Positions 48,140 to 62,952 of a stretch of DNA of 64,000 bases are shown here, one piece after another (the stretch's first letter is position 1; the number at the start of each line of letters is the position of its first letter). This DNA is from Tepidimonas sediminis (lineage in GTDB: Bacteria > Pseudomonadota > Gammaproteobacteria > Burkholderiales > Burkholderiaceae_C), in NCBI RefSeq assembly GCF_007556605.1, contig NZ_VJND01000001.1:248001-312000 (forward strand). The letters run 5' to 3'. The notes beneath the pieces were generated by a model. The model saw only the letters and a program-made list of their open reading frames with translations. It was not told where the DNA came from and did no database searches. The position numbers and the translations under genes are program-made.

Positions 48140-48193
48140 GGTCGCGCCCGAATTGGATCCGATCGAGACGAGCGAAGGACGGCGGCGGCGCGC

Positions 48194-48802
48194 ATGACGA
48201 TGACGTGGCAGCAGGTGGTGGCCCGCACGGTGAGCGGGCTGGGGTACGAGCTGGTGGACCTGGAGCGCTCCGCCGGCGGGCTGCTGCGCGTGACGATCGA
48301 CTGGCCGTGGGTGCCGGGACAGGACGAGCGCGCCATCACGGTGGACGACTGTGAGCGCGTGACGCGCCAGCTGCAGGTCGTGCTGGAGGTGGAAGGCGTC
48401 GACTACCGGCGGCTGGAAGTCGGCTCGCCCGGCATCGACCGGCCGCTGCGCCAGCCGCATGACTACGAGCGCTTCGAGGGCGAGGTGGTGGAAGTGACGC
48501 TGCGCGCGCCGATCGGTGCGGCCGGAGCCGGCGTGGCGGCCCCGGCGCGGCGCCGGTTCCGCGGCGTGCTGCGCCGCGGCGCCGTCGAGGGGGCCTGGCA
48601 GCTGGAGCTGCTGCCCGAGGAGCCGCCGGTCCGGTCGGGGGCGCGACGTGCGCCGGCGGCGCGTGCCCGCGCCGCGGCGGCGCAGGACGGCGCGACGGTG
48701 CCGGTGCTGGGCTTCACGCTGGAGGAAGTGCGCGAGGCGCGCCTGGCGCCGCTGGTGGATTTCTCGGGGCGCCGTCCGGCTGGCCGCGCCCCGCGGGCAT
48801 GA
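48194..48802 (+). CDS. rimP: ribosome maturation factor RimP
   Basis: 202 residues. The N-domain [29 protein letters not shown] and central [34 protein letters not shown] are diagnostic. The C-domain (SH3-like) carries an Ala/Arg-rich insert (~residues 140-175) that enlarges it compared with about 150 residues in E. coli. It assists late 30S assembly. A second Met two codons later (48200) is possible. Confidence 0.92.
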   Translation: MTMTWQQVVARTVSGLGYELVDLERSAGGLLRVTIDWPWVPGQDERAITVDDCERVTRQLQVVLEVEGVDYRRLEVGSPGIDRPLRQPHDYERFEGEVVEVTLRAPIGAAGAGVAAPARRRFRGVLRRGAVEGAWQLELLPEEPPVRSGARRAPAARARAAAAQDGATVPVLGFTLEEVREARLAPLVDFSGRRPAGRAPRA

Positions 48803-48842
48803 CGTGACGAACCAACGAGCAGGCAACGAAAGGCCGACTGCG

Positions 48843-50342
48843 ATGAACCGTGAAATGTTGATGTTGATCGATGCCATCTCGCGCGAGAAGAACGTCGAGC
48901 CGCGCGTGGTGCTGGGGGCCGTGGAGGCGGCACTGGCGTCGGCGACCAAGAAGCTGCTCGGCGGTGAGGCCGACGTGCGCGTGCAGATCGACCCGGACAC
49001 CGGCGCGTACGAGACGTTCCGGCGCTGGAAGGTGGTGCCCGACGAGGCCGGCCTGCAGAACCCGGAGGCCGAGGAGCTGTATTCCGACGTCGTCGACGAG
49101 TACCCCGGCATCCAGGTGGGTGACTTCATCGAGAAGCCGATCGAGAGCGTGCCGCTGGGCCGCATCGGTGCGCAGACGGCCAAGCAGATCATCCTGCAGA
49201 AGATCCGCGACGCCGAGCGCGAGATGCTGCTCAACGATTTCCTGTCGCGTGGCGACCGCATCTTCGTCGGCACCGTCAAGCGCCTGGACAAGGGTGACGT
49301 GATTGCCGAGAGCGGTCGCGTGGAGGGGCGTCTGAAGCGCAGCGAGATGATCCCGAAGGAAAATTTCCGCACCGGGGACCGTATCCGCGCGCTCATCGTC
49401 GAGGTCGACCCGACGCTGCGTGGCGCGCCGATCCTGCTGTCGCGCGCCAGTCCCGAGTTCATGATCGAGCTGTTCCGCCAGGAGGTGCCGGAGATCGAGC
49501 AGGGCCTGCTGGAGATCAAGGCGTGCGCGCGCGACCCCGGCAGCCGCGCCAAGATCGCGGTGCTGTCGCACGACCGCCGCATCGACCCGATCGGCACCTG
49601 CATCGGTGTGCGCGGCTCGCGCGTCAACGCCGTCACCAACGAGCTCTCCGGCGAGCGCGTCGACATCGTGCTGTGGAGCGACGATCCGGCGCAGTTCGTC
49701 ATCGCGGCGCTGGCTCCGGCGGCGGTGCAGTCGATCGTGGTCGACGAGGAGCGCCATGCGATGGACGTGGTGGTCGACGAGGAGAACCTGGCCATCGCGA
49801 TCGGCCGCGGCGGCCAGAACGTGCGCCTGGCCTCCGAGCTGACCGGCTGGAAGATCAACATCATGACCGCCGAGGAGTCCGCGGCCAAGCAGGCGCAGGA
49901 GCGCCAGGCGCTGCGCGAGCTGTTCATGAGCAAGCTCGACGTGGACGAGGAGATCGCCGACATCCTCATCGAGGAGGGCTTCACCAGCCTGGAGGAGGTG
50001 GCCTACGTGCCGCTGCAGGAGATGCTGGAGATCGAGGCCTTCGACGAGGACACCGTCAACGAGCTGCGCGCGCGCGCCAAGGACGCGCTGCTGACGATGG
50101 AGATCGCCAAGGAGGAAAGCGTCGAGGAGGTCTCGCAGGACCTGCGTTCGCTGGAAGGGTTGACCACCGACCTGATCGCCAAGCTGGCCGAAGCCGGCGT
50201 GCACACGCTCGACGACCTGGCCGACCTGTCGGTGGACGAGCTGGTCGAGATCACGGGGCAGGAGCGCGAGGAAGCCACCGCCCTGATCATGAAGGCGCGC
50301 GCGCACTGGTTCAGCGGTGAGGACACCGCCAAGCGCAGCTGA
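48843..50342 (+). CDS. nusA: transcription termination/antitermination factor NusA
   Basis: 499 residues. RNA polymerase-binding N-domain ([33 protein letters not shown]), S1 domain, two KH domains ([42 protein letters not shown]) and two C-terminal acidic AR-type repeats ([32 protein letters not shown]). Full length for proteobacterial NusA. It is 40 bp after rimP in the conserved operon, and its protein could act on the leader terminator. Confidence 0.95.
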   Translation: MNREMLMLIDAISREKNVEPRVVLGAVEAALASATKKLLGGEADVRVQIDPDTGAYETFRRWKVVPDEAGLQNPEAEELYSDVVDEYPGIQVGDFIEKPIESVPLGRIGAQTAKQIILQKIRDAEREMLLNDFLSRGDRIFVGTVKRLDKGDVIAESGRVEGRLKRSEMIPKENFRTGDRIRALIVEVDPTLRGAPILLSRASPEFMIELFRQEVPEIEQGLLEIKACARDPGSRAKIAVLSHDRRIDPIGTCIGVRGSRVNAVTNELSGERVDIVLWSDDPAQFVIAALAPAAVQSIVVDEERHAMDVVVDEENLAIAIGRGGQNVRLASELTGWKINIMTAEESAAKQAQERQALRELFMSKLDVDEEIADILIEEGFTSLEEVAYVPLQEMLEIEAFDEDTVNELRARAKDALLTMEIAKEESVEEVSQDLRSLEGLTTDLIAKLAEAGVHTLDDLADLSVDELVEITGQEREEATALIMKARAHWFSGEDTAKRS

Positions 50343-50376
50343 TGCGGCTGAGCCTGCTGGAGAACGAAGGAACCCT

Positions 50377-53259
50377 ATGTCGAGCAACACCGTCGCCGAA
50401 TTCGCCGCCGAGCTGAACAAGCCCGTCTCGCTGCTGCTGGAGCAGTTCGCCGCCGCCGGCGTGCGCAAGCAGGCCGGCAGCGACCCCGTCACCGAGGTGG
50501 ACAAACAGCGCCTGTTGGCCTATCTGAAGGCGGCGCACGGCACGCTCGGGCAGGAGCGGCGCAAGATCACGCTGACCAAGCGGTCGACCACCGAGATCAA
50601 GCAGGCCGACGCCACCGGTCGCGCCCGCACGATCCAGGTGGAGGTGCGCAAGAAGCGCACCTTCATCAAGCGCGACGACGAACCGCAGGTGCCGGTGGCG
50701 ACGCCGGGCGCCGAGGCCGCCGCCCAGCAGGAGCAGGCCGCCGCCGAGGCCGAGGAGGCCGCGCGCGCCGCCGAGCTGGCGCGCCGCGAGGAGGAGGCGC
50801 GGCTGCAGGCCGAGCGCCTGCGCCAGGAGGAAGAGGAGCTGGCACGGCGCCGGCGCGAGCGCGAGGAAGCCGAGGCGCGTGCCGCCGAGGAGGCGCGGCT
50901 GGCGCGCGAGGCGGCCGAGCGCGCCCGAGCCGAGCGCGAGGCCGCGCGCGCCGCGCAGGACGCAGCCTGCGGTGACGGCGGCCCGGCCGCGGCCGCGCCG
51001 GCGGCCTCCGACGCGGCGGCGAGCGCGGCCGAGCAGCGCGCCGCCGCCGAGGCCGCCGAGCGCGAGCGGCTGCAGGCCGAGCGCGCCGCCGAGGAGGCGC
51101 GCGCCCGCGAGCTGGAGGAGCGGCGGCGCAAGGCGCTGGCGGAGGCCGAGGCGATCCGCGCGATGATGGCGCAGCCTCGCAAGGTGCTGGTGGCCAAGAA
51201 ACCCGAGGAGCCCAAGCCCGCGGCGGCGGAAGCCAAGCCGGGCCTCAAGGGCACGCTGCACAAGCCCGCGGGCACGCCGGCGCGCGGCGCCACGCCGGCG
51301 CCTGCCCCGGCCAAGAAGGAGATCAAGTCCGAGGCGCTGTCGTCCTCGTGGAAGGACGAGGCCGGCAAGAAGAAGGAGGTCAAGGGGCGCAGCGACGCCG
51401 CGGTGCGCAGCAGCGGCAACGCCTGGCGCGCCGGCCCCAAGGGCAAGCCGGGCAAGGGTGGCCGCGACGAACGCGGTGCCGCGGCCCCGGCCACCGAGCA
51501 GCGCGTGCTGGAGGTGCACGTGCCCGAGACGATCACCGTCGCGGATCTGGCGCACAAGATGGCGGTCAAGGCCTCGGAGGTCATCAAGGTCCTGATGAAG
51601 CTCGGCCAGATGGTGACCATCAACCAGTCGCTGGACCAGGACACGGCGATGATCGTGGTCGAGGAGCTGGGCCACAAGGCGGTGGCCGCGGCGCTGGACG
51701 ATCCGGAGGCGTTTTCGGAGGAGGAAGCGGGGCTGTATCGAGGCGAGCCCAAGCCCCGTCCGCCGGTGGTCACCGTCATGGGTCACGTCGACCACGGCAA
51801 GACCTCGTTGCTGGACTACATCCGCCGCTCCAAGGTGGCCGCGGGCGAGGCCGGCGGCATCACCCAGCACATCGGCGCCTATCACGTCGAGACCCCGCGC
51901 GGTGTCATCACCTTCCTCGACACGCCGGGCCACGAGGCGTTCACGGCGATGCGCGCGCGCGGTGCGCAGGCCACCGACATCGTCATCCTGGTGGTGGCCG
52001 CCGACGACGGCGTCATGCCGCAGACACGCGAGGCCATCAAGCACGCCAAGGCGGCCGGGGTGCCGATCGTGGTGGCGCTGACCAAAATCGACAAGCCCGA
52101 CGCCAATCCCGAAAAGGTCAAGCAGGAGCTGGTGGCCGAGGAGGTGGTGCCCGAGGAGTACGGCGGCGATTCGCCCTTCATCGGCGTGTCGTCCAAGACC
52201 GGCCAGGGCATCGACGAGCTGCTGGAAAACGTGCTGCTGCAGGCCGAAATCCTGGAGCTGAAGGCGCCGGTGGACGCCAAGGCCAAGGGCCTGGTGATCG
52301 AGGCGCGGCTGGACAAGGGCCGCGGTCCGGTGGCCACGGCGCTGGTGCAGTCCGGCACGCTGCGCGTCGGCGACGTGGTGCTGGCCGGCCAGACCTACGG
52401 CCGCGTGCGCGCCATGCAGGACGAGAACGGCCGCCAGGTCAAGGAGGCCGGTCCCTCGATCCCGGTGGAGATCCAGGGTCTGGCGGAAGTGCCGCAGGCC
52501 GGCGACGAGTTCATGGTGATGGTCGACGAGCGCCGCGCGCGCGAGATCGCCACCTACCGCGCCGGCAAGTATCGCAGCACCAAGCTGGCCAAGCAGCAGG
52601 CAGCCAAGCTGGAAAACCTCTTTGCCGAGATGAATGCCGGCGAGGTCAAGACGCTGCCGATCATCATCAAGGCCGACGTGCAGGGTTCGCAGGAGGCGCT
52701 GTCGGCGGCCCTGCTGAAGCTTTCCACCGACGAGGTGCGCGTGCAGCTGGTCTACGCCGGGGTCGGTGGCATCAGCGAGTCGGACGTCAACCTGGCCATC
52801 GCCTCCAAGGCGATCATCATCGGCTTCAACGTGCGGGCGGACGCCAACGCGCGCAAGGTGGCCGAGGCGGCCGACGTCGAGATCCGCTACTACAACATCA
52901 TCTACGACGCGGTGGACGACCTCAAGGCCGCGATGGCGGGCCTGCTGGCGCCGGAGAAGCGCGAGGAGGTCATCGGCATGGCCGAGATCCGCAACGTCTT
53001 CGTCGCCTCCAAGATCGGCACGGTGGCCGGCTGCATGGTCACGCAGGGCATGGTCACGCGCAGCGCCCACTTCCGCCTCATCCGCGACAACGTGGTCGTC
53101 TACACGGGCGAGATCGAGTCGCTCAAGCGCTTCAAGGACGACGTGCGCGAGGTCAAGGAAGGCTTCGAGTGCGGCATCAAGCTCAAGAACTACAGCGACA
53201 TCAAGGAAGGCGACGTGCTGGAGTTCTTCGAGATCAAGGAAGTGGCGCGTACGCTCTGA
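50377..53259 (+). CDS. infB: translation initiation factor IF-2
   Basis: 960 residues. An N-terminal helical domain ([24 protein letters not shown]) is followed by a long charged coiled-coil/linker of Glu, Arg and Ala (~120-290) and a Lys/Gly-rich stretch. The G domain has [17 protein letters not shown] and TKIDKP, then three C-terminal domains. It places initiator tRNA on the 30S subunit. GAAGGAA precedes MSSN. Internal starts for shorter isoforms are plausible but not identifiable here. Confidence 0.96.
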   Translation: MSSNTVAEFAAELNKPVSLLLEQFAAAGVRKQAGSDPVTEVDKQRLLAYLKAAHGTLGQERRKITLTKRSTTEIKQADATGRARTIQVEVRKKRTFIKRDDEPQVPVATPGAEAAAQQEQAAAEAEEAARAAELARREEEARLQAERLRQEEEELARRRREREEAEARAAEEARLAREAAERARAEREAARAAQDAACGDGGPAAAAPAASDAAASAAEQRAAAEAAERERLQAERAAEEARARELEERRRKALAEAEAIRAMMAQPRKVLVAKKPEEPKPAAAEAKPGLKGTLHKPAGTPARGATPAPAPAKKEIKSEALSSSWKDEAGKKKEVKGRSDAAVRSSGNAWRAGPKGKPGKGGRDERGAAAPATEQRVLEVHVPETITVADLAHKMAVKASEVIKVLMKLGQMVTINQSLDQDTAMIVVEELGHKAVAAALDDPEAFSEEEAGLYRGEPKPRPPVVTVMGHVDHGKTSLLDYIRRSKVAAGEAGGITQHIGAYHVETPRGVITFLDTPGHEAFTAMRARGAQATDIVILVVAADDGVMPQTREAIKHAKAAGVPIVVALTKIDKPDANPEKVKQELVAEEVVPEEYGGDSPFIGVSSKTGQGIDELLENVLLQAEILELKAPVDAKAKGLVIEARLDKGRGPVATALVQSGTLRVGDVVLAGQTYGRVRAMQDENGRQVKEAGPSIPVEIQGLAEVPQAGDEFMVMVDERRAREIATYRAGKYRSTKLAKQQAAKLENLFAEMNAGEVKTLPIIIKADVQGSQEALSAALLKLSTDEVRVQLVYAGVGGISESDVNLAIASKAIIIGFNVRADANARKVAEAADVEIRYYNIIYDAVDDLKAAMAGLLAPEKREEVIGMAEIRNVFVASKIGTVAGCMVTQGMVTRSAHFRLIRDNVVVYTGEIESLKRFKDDVREVKEGFECGIKLKNYSDIKEGDVLEFFEIKEVARTL

Positions 53260-53272
53260 CGAGGTCAGCACG

Positions 53273-53647
53273 ATGCCCAGCCGCAAGGGACCGCACCGCG
53301 GCCACAAGGTGGCCGACCAGATTCAACGCGACTTGAGCGAGCTCATCCCGCGCGAGCTCAAGGATCCGCGCCTCGGGATGGTGACCATCCAGTCGGTGGA
53401 GGTCACCCCTGACTACGCGCACGCCCGGGTCTACTTCAGCGTGCTGGTCGGCGATCCGCAGCAGACCGAGGAGGCGTTGAACCAGAGCGCCGGCTTTCTG
53501 CGCAACGCACTGTTCAAGCGTCTGCACATCCATACCGTGCCGACGCTGCATTTCATCTACGACCGCTCGATCGAGCGCGCCGCCGACCTCAACGCCCTGA
53601 TCGCCAAGGCCGTGGCCTCGCGCGGCAAGGACGCGGAGGAGGCATGA
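53273..53647 (+). CDS. rbfA: ribosome-binding factor A
   Basis: 124 residues. The KH-like fold shows [46 protein letters not shown] and [32 protein letters not shown], both family signatures. It assists 16S 5'-end maturation. It is 13 bp after infB and overlaps truB by 4 bp. Confidence 0.95.
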   Translation: MPSRKGPHRGHKVADQIQRDLSELIPRELKDPRLGMVTIQSVEVTPDYAHARVYFSVLVGDPQQTEEALNQSAGFLRNALFKRLHIHTVPTLHFIYDRSIERAADLNALIAKAVASRGKDAEEA

Positions 53648-54602
53648 CCGCGGCCCCCTCGGCACGGGCGCCGCGGCGCCCCGTGCATGGGGTGCTGCTG
53701 CTGGACAAGCCGCTGGGCCTGTCGGCCCAGGCGGCGGTGGCGCGCGTCAAGGCACTGCTGGGGGCGGAGAAGGCCGGCCACACCGGCACGCTCGATCCGT
53801 TGGCCAGCGGGCTGCTGCCGGTGTGCCTGGGCGCGGCGACCAAGTTCGCCCAGGTGCAGTTGGAGGCTGACAAGGCCTACGACGCGCTGCTGCGCCTGGG
53901 GGCGCGCACCACCACCGGCGACGCCGAAGGCGAAGTGATCGCCACCGCCCCGGTGGACGCCGACCGGCTGACCCCGGCGCGGCTGGCCGACCTGGCGTGC
54001 CGCTTCACCGGCGTGATCGAGCAGATTCCGCCGATGTACAGCGCCCTGAAAAAGGACGGCAAGGCGCTGTACGAGTACGCGCGCGCCGGGGTCGAGGTCG
54101 AGCGCGCGCCGCGGCGCGTGACGATCCACGCACTGCAGCTCGAGCCGGTGCCGCACGACCCCGCCGCGCTGCGGCTGCGCGTGCGCTGCAGCAAGGGCAC
54201 CTACGTGCGCACGCTGGCCGAAGACCTCGGCGCGGCGCTGGGCTGCGGCGCCCACCTGATCGCGCTGCGGCGCACCGCCACCGGGCCGTTCGAGCTCGCC
54301 CAGGCCGTCACGCTGGAGCAATTGCAGCACGCCACGATGGAAGAGCGGCTGCAGCGGCTGCTGCCGCCGGAGGCGCTGCTGCACGGCTGGCCGCAGGTGA
54401 CCCTGGAGGAGGACGAGGCGGGCCGCTTTCTGGCCGGCCTGCGCCGCCGCGGCCGCTGGCCCGACGCCGAGGCGGTGGCCGTTTTCGGTGCGCGGCCGCG
54501 CGCGCTGCTCGGCATCGGCCGCTGCCGTGGCGGCGAGCTGATCCCCGTGCGGCTGCTCGCCCCTGCCGAAATCGCCCAATGGCTGACCCAGACCCACGCA
54601 TC

Positions 54603-54606
<4 letters not shown>
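53644..54606 (+). CDS. truB: tRNA pseudouridine-55 synthase
   Basis: 320 residues. [48 protein letters not shown] contains the catalytic Asp in the TGTLDP motif; [18 protein letters not shown] and [15 protein letters not shown] follow. A C-terminal PUA-like segment ends it. It makes pseudouridine 55 in the T-loop. It overlaps rbfA and typA by 4 bp each. Confidence 0.95.
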
Positions 54607-56428
<1,822 letters not shown>

Positions 56429-56432
<4 letters not shown>

Positions 56433-56524
56433 CGCTGCGCCACGGCCAGGCCGTCGCGCTGATGGTGCTGGCGGCGCTGCTGCTGTATCTGGGCTGGACC
56501 CATCGCAAGGAGACACGACCATGA
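56429..56524 (+). CDS. 31-residue single-pass membrane micro-protein
   Basis: The ATG overlaps the typA stop (ATGA) and its own stop overlaps the next gene's ATG (ATGA), so it is coupled on both sides. The product is a short basic head (MTLRHGQ), a hydrophobic helix AVALMVLAALLLYLGW and a charged tail (THRKETRP). The AAGGAG for the next gene lies inside its 3' end. Preserved frame and double overlap argue that it is translated; function unknown. Confidence 0.6.
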
Positions 56525-57663
56525 CGACCCTGCCTTCCCCGTGGAGTGAACATGTGCTCATTGAGCGCACGCCCAGCGGCGTGGGCCGGCTCACGCTGGC
56601 GCGGCCGCGCGCGCTGAATGCGCTGGACCTCGGCATGGTGCGGGCGCTGACCGAGGCGCTGCTGGCGTGGCGCGACGACGACGGCATCGTGGCGGTGGCG
56701 ATCCGCGGCATGGGCCGCGACGGGCCGTTCGGTGCCTTCTGCGCCGGCGGCGACATCCGCTTCTTCCACCAGGCCGCGCTGGCCGGCGATCCGCGCCTGG
56801 AAGATTTCTTCACCGAGGAATACACGCTCAACCACCTCATCTTCACCTATCCGAAGCCGTACGTCGCCTTCATGGACGGGGTCGTGATGGGCGGCGGCAT
56901 GGGCATCAGCCAGGGCGCTGCGGTGCGCGTCGTCACCGAGCGCACGCGCATGGCGATGCCCGAGACCGCGATCGGCCTGTTCCCCGACGTCGGCGGCGGC
57001 TGGTTCCTCGGACGCTGCCCGGGGCACGTCGGCGAGTACCTGGGTCTGACCGGCGTGACGGTCGGCGCCGGAGAGGCGCTCGCCTGGGGACTGGCGGACG
57101 TGGCCGCCCCGGCCGACGACCTGCCACGCGCCTGGGAGGCGCTGGGAACGCTGGCGGCACCCGACCCGCAGGCATGGCTGGCCGCCTGGCAGGGCTGGGT
57201 CGATGCGCAGCCGGACTGGCGGCGGGCCGGCGCCCGCACCGTGGCGCCGCTGGCCCCGGAGGTGGAGCAGGCATTCGGCGCCGGGACGGTGACGGCAGTC
57301 GCGGCAGGGCTGCAGGCCGCCGGCACCGAGGCGGCGGCGCAGGCGCTGGCCACGCTGCGCCAGCGCAGCCCGCTGATGCTGCACGTGGTGCGCGAGCAGA
57401 TCCGCCGCGCCCGCGCCATGACACTGGCCGACGCGCTGCGGCTGGAGCGCGACCTCGTGCGCCACTGCTTCCATCCGCGCCACCTGGGCCGCAGTCCGGC
57501 GCAGAGCGAGACGGTGGAGGGCATCCGCGCGCTGGCGGTCGACAAGGGTCACCAGCCGCGCTGGAACCCGGCCCGTCTGGAGGATGTCACCCCGGAGATG
57601 GTGACGCCATTCTTCGCGAGCCCATGGCCGGCGCACGCGCATCCGCTGCGTGGGCTGGCCTGA
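56521..57663 (+). CDS. 3-hydroxyisobutyryl-CoA hydrolase / enoyl-CoA hydratase family
   Basis: 380 residues, the length of the HIBCH type rather than the ~260 of classic crotonases. GRLTLARPRALNALDLGMVRAL, FCAGGDIRFFH, MDGVVMGGGMGISQGA and PETAIGLFPDVGGGWFLGRCPG supply the oxyanion hole and the family's acidic residue pair. It probably hydrolyses 3-hydroxyisobutyryl-CoA in valine breakdown, or acts on a related acyl-CoA. No other valine-pathway gene is adjacent. It is translationally coupled to the micro-ORF. Confidence 0.8.
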   Translation: MTTLPSPWSEHVLIERTPSGVGRLTLARPRALNALDLGMVRALTEALLAWRDDDGIVAVAIRGMGRDGPFGAFCAGGDIRFFHQAALAGDPRLEDFFTEEYTLNHLIFTYPKPYVAFMDGVVMGGGMGISQGAAVRVVTERTRMAMPETAIGLFPDVGGGWFLGRCPGHVGEYLGLTGVTVGAGEALAWGLADVAAPADDLPRAWEALGTLAAPDPQAWLAAWQGWVDAQPDWRRAGARTVAPLAPEVEQAFGAGTVTAVAAGLQAAGTEAAAQALATLRQRSPLMLHVVREQIRRARAMTLADALRLERDLVRHCFHPRHLGRSPAQSETVEGIRALAVDKGHQPRWNPARLEDVTPEMVTPFFASPWPAHAHPLRGLA

Positions 57664-57684
57664 CGCGCGACGGCGGCGCGGCGG

Positions 57685-58164
57685 TCAACGCGTGGCGTGC
57701 TTGAGCGCCCGCTCGACCTCGCGCTTGCCCTCGCGCTCCTTGATGGTCGCGCGCTTGTCGTGCTGGGCCTTGCCGCGCGCCAGGGCGATCTCGCACTTCA
57801 CGCGTCCGTTCTTCCAGTGCAGGTTCAGCGGCACGAGGGTGTAGCCCTTTTGTTCCACCTTGCCGATCAGGCGGCGGATCTCGGCCTTGTGCATCAGCAG
57901 CTTGCGCGTGCGCGCGCTGTCGGCCCGGACGTGCGTCGAGGCGGTGCGCAGCGGATGGATCAGGCAGCCGATCAGGAACAGCTCGCCGTCGCGCACCACG
58001 ACGTAGCCTTCGGTGATCTGCGCCTTGCCATCGCGGATGGCCTTGACCTCCCATCCCTGCAGCACGACGCCCGCCTCGAAGCGCTCCTCGATGTGGTAGT
58101 TGAAATGCGCCTTCTTGTTGTCGGCGATCAGGGCCGGCAGGGGCTTGCGTTTCGGGGCGTTCAT
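57685..58164 (-). CDS. smpB: SsrA-binding protein SmpB
   Basis: 159 residues. [52 protein letters not shown] and [39 protein letters not shown] are diagnostic; the basic tail folds in the ribosomal channel during trans-translation. It diverges from ratA with 33 bp between, the conserved smpB-ratA arrangement. Confidence 0.96.
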   Translation of the reverse strand: MNAPKRKPLPALIADNKKAHFNYHIEERFEAGVVLQGWEVKAIRDGKAQITEGYVVVRDGELFLIGCLIHPLRTASTHVRADSARTRKLLMHKAEIRRLIGKVEQKGYTLVPLNLHWKNGRVKCEIALARGKAQHDKRATIKEREGKREVERALKHATR

Positions 58165-58171
58165 GGGGGCC

Positions 58172-58177
58172 TACAAT
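58172..58177 (+). promoter_or_regulatory. -10 element of ratA
   Basis: TACAAT, five of six to consensus, 20 bp before the ratA start; the -35 region would lie inside the smpB 5' end. Confidence 0.45.
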
Positions 58178-58197
58178 CGGGCAAAGCCCTTCATTCT

Positions 58198-58650
58198 ATG
58201 AAACCGAAGACGGTCCGCAAATCGGTGCTCGTCTGGCACGCCGCGCAGGAGATGTTCGCGCTGGTGGCCGACGTGGAGCGCTACCCGGCGTTCCTGCCGT
58301 GGTGCGAATACGGGCGTGTGCTGCAGCGCACCCCCGACGGCATGGTGGCCTCCATCGGCATGGCCTTCGGTGGCGTGCACAAGAGCTTCACGACCCGCAA
58401 CGTGCACGAGGAGGGGCGGCGCATTCACATCGAACTGGTGGATGGGCCGTTCTCGCAGCTGCAGGGCGACTGGACCTTCACGCCGCTGGGCGAGGGCGAC
58501 CAGCGCGCCTGCCGCATCGATTTCGTGATGACCTATGGTTTCGCCAGCAGCGTGCTGGCCGCGCTGGTCGGGCCGGTGTTCGACCGCATCGCCGACACGC
58601 TGGTCGACGCTTTCGTCAAGCGGGCCGACCAGGTCTATGGCGCGGGTTAG
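58198..58650 (+). CDS. ratA: RatA/PasT-type START-like protein (coenzyme Q-binding COQ10 family)
   Basis: 150 residues. VRKSVLVWHAAQEMFALVADVERYPAFLPWCEYGRVLQR and the C-terminal SSVLAALVGPVFDRIADTLVDAFVKRADQVYG define the family. E. coli RatA was described as blocking ribosome subunit association; relatives bind ubiquinone. It is next to rnfH, matching the ratAB pair in E. coli. Confidence 0.9.
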   Translation: MKPKTVRKSVLVWHAAQEMFALVADVERYPAFLPWCEYGRVLQRTPDGMVASIGMAFGGVHKSFTTRNVHEEGRRIHIELVDGPFSQLQGDWTFTPLGEGDQRACRIDFVMTYGFASSVLAALVGPVFDRIADTLVDAFVKRADQVYGAG

Positions 58651-58657
58651 GGCGGCG

Positions 58658-60522
<1,865 letters not shown>

Positions 60523-60604
60523 TCGGGCCGCCCGCCTGTCGCGCGATCCATGTGCGGCGTTTCGGTCTTACGATTCAGACTCGCGACGAACAGGGGTTGT
60601 GGCC

Positions 60605-60883
60605 ATGCAGACCGTTTCCGTACACGAGGCCAGAGAGCGGCTCTCGGCGTTGTTGCAGGCTGTCGAGGCGGGCGAGGAGATCGTGATCACGCGCCGAGGG
60701 CACCGGGTGGCCCGTCTGGTACGCGATCCCTCCTGCTCCGAGGGTAGCGAGGCCGGCACTCGCGACCTCCTGCGGCGACGGGCCCTGGATCGGCTGCGTG
60801 CCTACCGGCGGCTGGCGGCGGGTGCCCCGGCCATCCAGGGGGTGACGGATTGGAAAACCCTGCGCGACGAGGGACGGACTTAG
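60605..60883 (+). CDS. Phd/YefM-type antitoxin
   Basis: 92 residues. SVHEARERLSALLQAVEAGEEIVITRRGHRVARLV is the Phd/YefM DNA-binding fold; the C-terminal half (LDRLRAYRRLAAGAP) would wrap the toxin. Its stop overlaps the toxin start (TAGTG), the usual coupling. A GTG six bases upstream is an alternative start. Confidence 0.82.
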   Translation: MQTVSVHEARERLSALLQAVEAGEEIVITRRGHRVARLVRDPSCSEGSEAGTRDLLRRRALDRLRAYRRLAAGAPAIQGVTDWKTLRDEGRT

Positions 60884-61311
60884 TGACGGCGGTCCCGGTG
60901 GTCGTCGATGCGTCGGTTGCGGCAGCGTGGTTGTTGCCGGACGAATGCAGCGAGACGGCGGAGGATTGGTTCGCCCAGGCCTGTGCCGACGAAGGGCGTT
61001 TCTGGGCACCAGCCTTGTGGTGCTGGGAGGTCGGCAACTTGCTGCTGATGGCCGCCCGGCGCGGGCGCATTGCCCCCGGGGCTGTGGAGGCCGGCTTGGA
61101 TCTGCTGCTGTCCACGCGTGTCGCGATCGAAGATGCGCCGACGCCCGAGCAACGACGGGAAACGCTGCGGCTCGCGCGAGAAAGCGGCTTGACGTTCTAC
61201 GACGCGGCCTACCTCGAACTCGCGAAGCGCCGCAGTGCGCAGCTCGCCTCCCGCGACCGGCAGCTCATCGCCGCGGCGCGCGCCCGTGGCGTGGAATGCC
61301 TTGAACTTTGA
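60883..61311 (+). CDS. VapC-type PIN-domain toxin
   Basis: 142 residues from a GTG start. PIN-domain acidic residues appear in [16 protein letters not shown] (Asp), LWCWEVGN (Glu) and [12 protein letters not shown] (Asp), with SRDRQL near the end, the layout of a Mg-dependent RNase. VapC toxins cut tRNA or rRNA. It lies 7 bp before guaA, so guaA may depend on its transcription. A TTG at 60850 opens the frame earlier inside the antitoxin. Confidence 0.85.
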   Translation: MTAVPVVVDASVAAAWLLPDECSETAEDWFAQACADEGRFWAPALWCWEVGNLLLMAARRGRIAPGAVEAGLDLLLSTRVAIEDAPTPEQRRETLRLARESGLTFYDAAYLELAKRRSAQLASRDRQLIAAARARGVECLEL

Positions 61312-61318
61312 CCTCACG

Positions 61319-62935
<1,617 letters not shown>

Positions 62936-62952
62936 ACGGATACGCGCCCGCC

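Noticed and set aside
50311-53307. 998-codon minus-strand frame opposite infB
   Set aside because: Antisense shadow of IF-2; repetitive Leu/Gly/Arg composition mirrors the Glu/Ala coiled coil.
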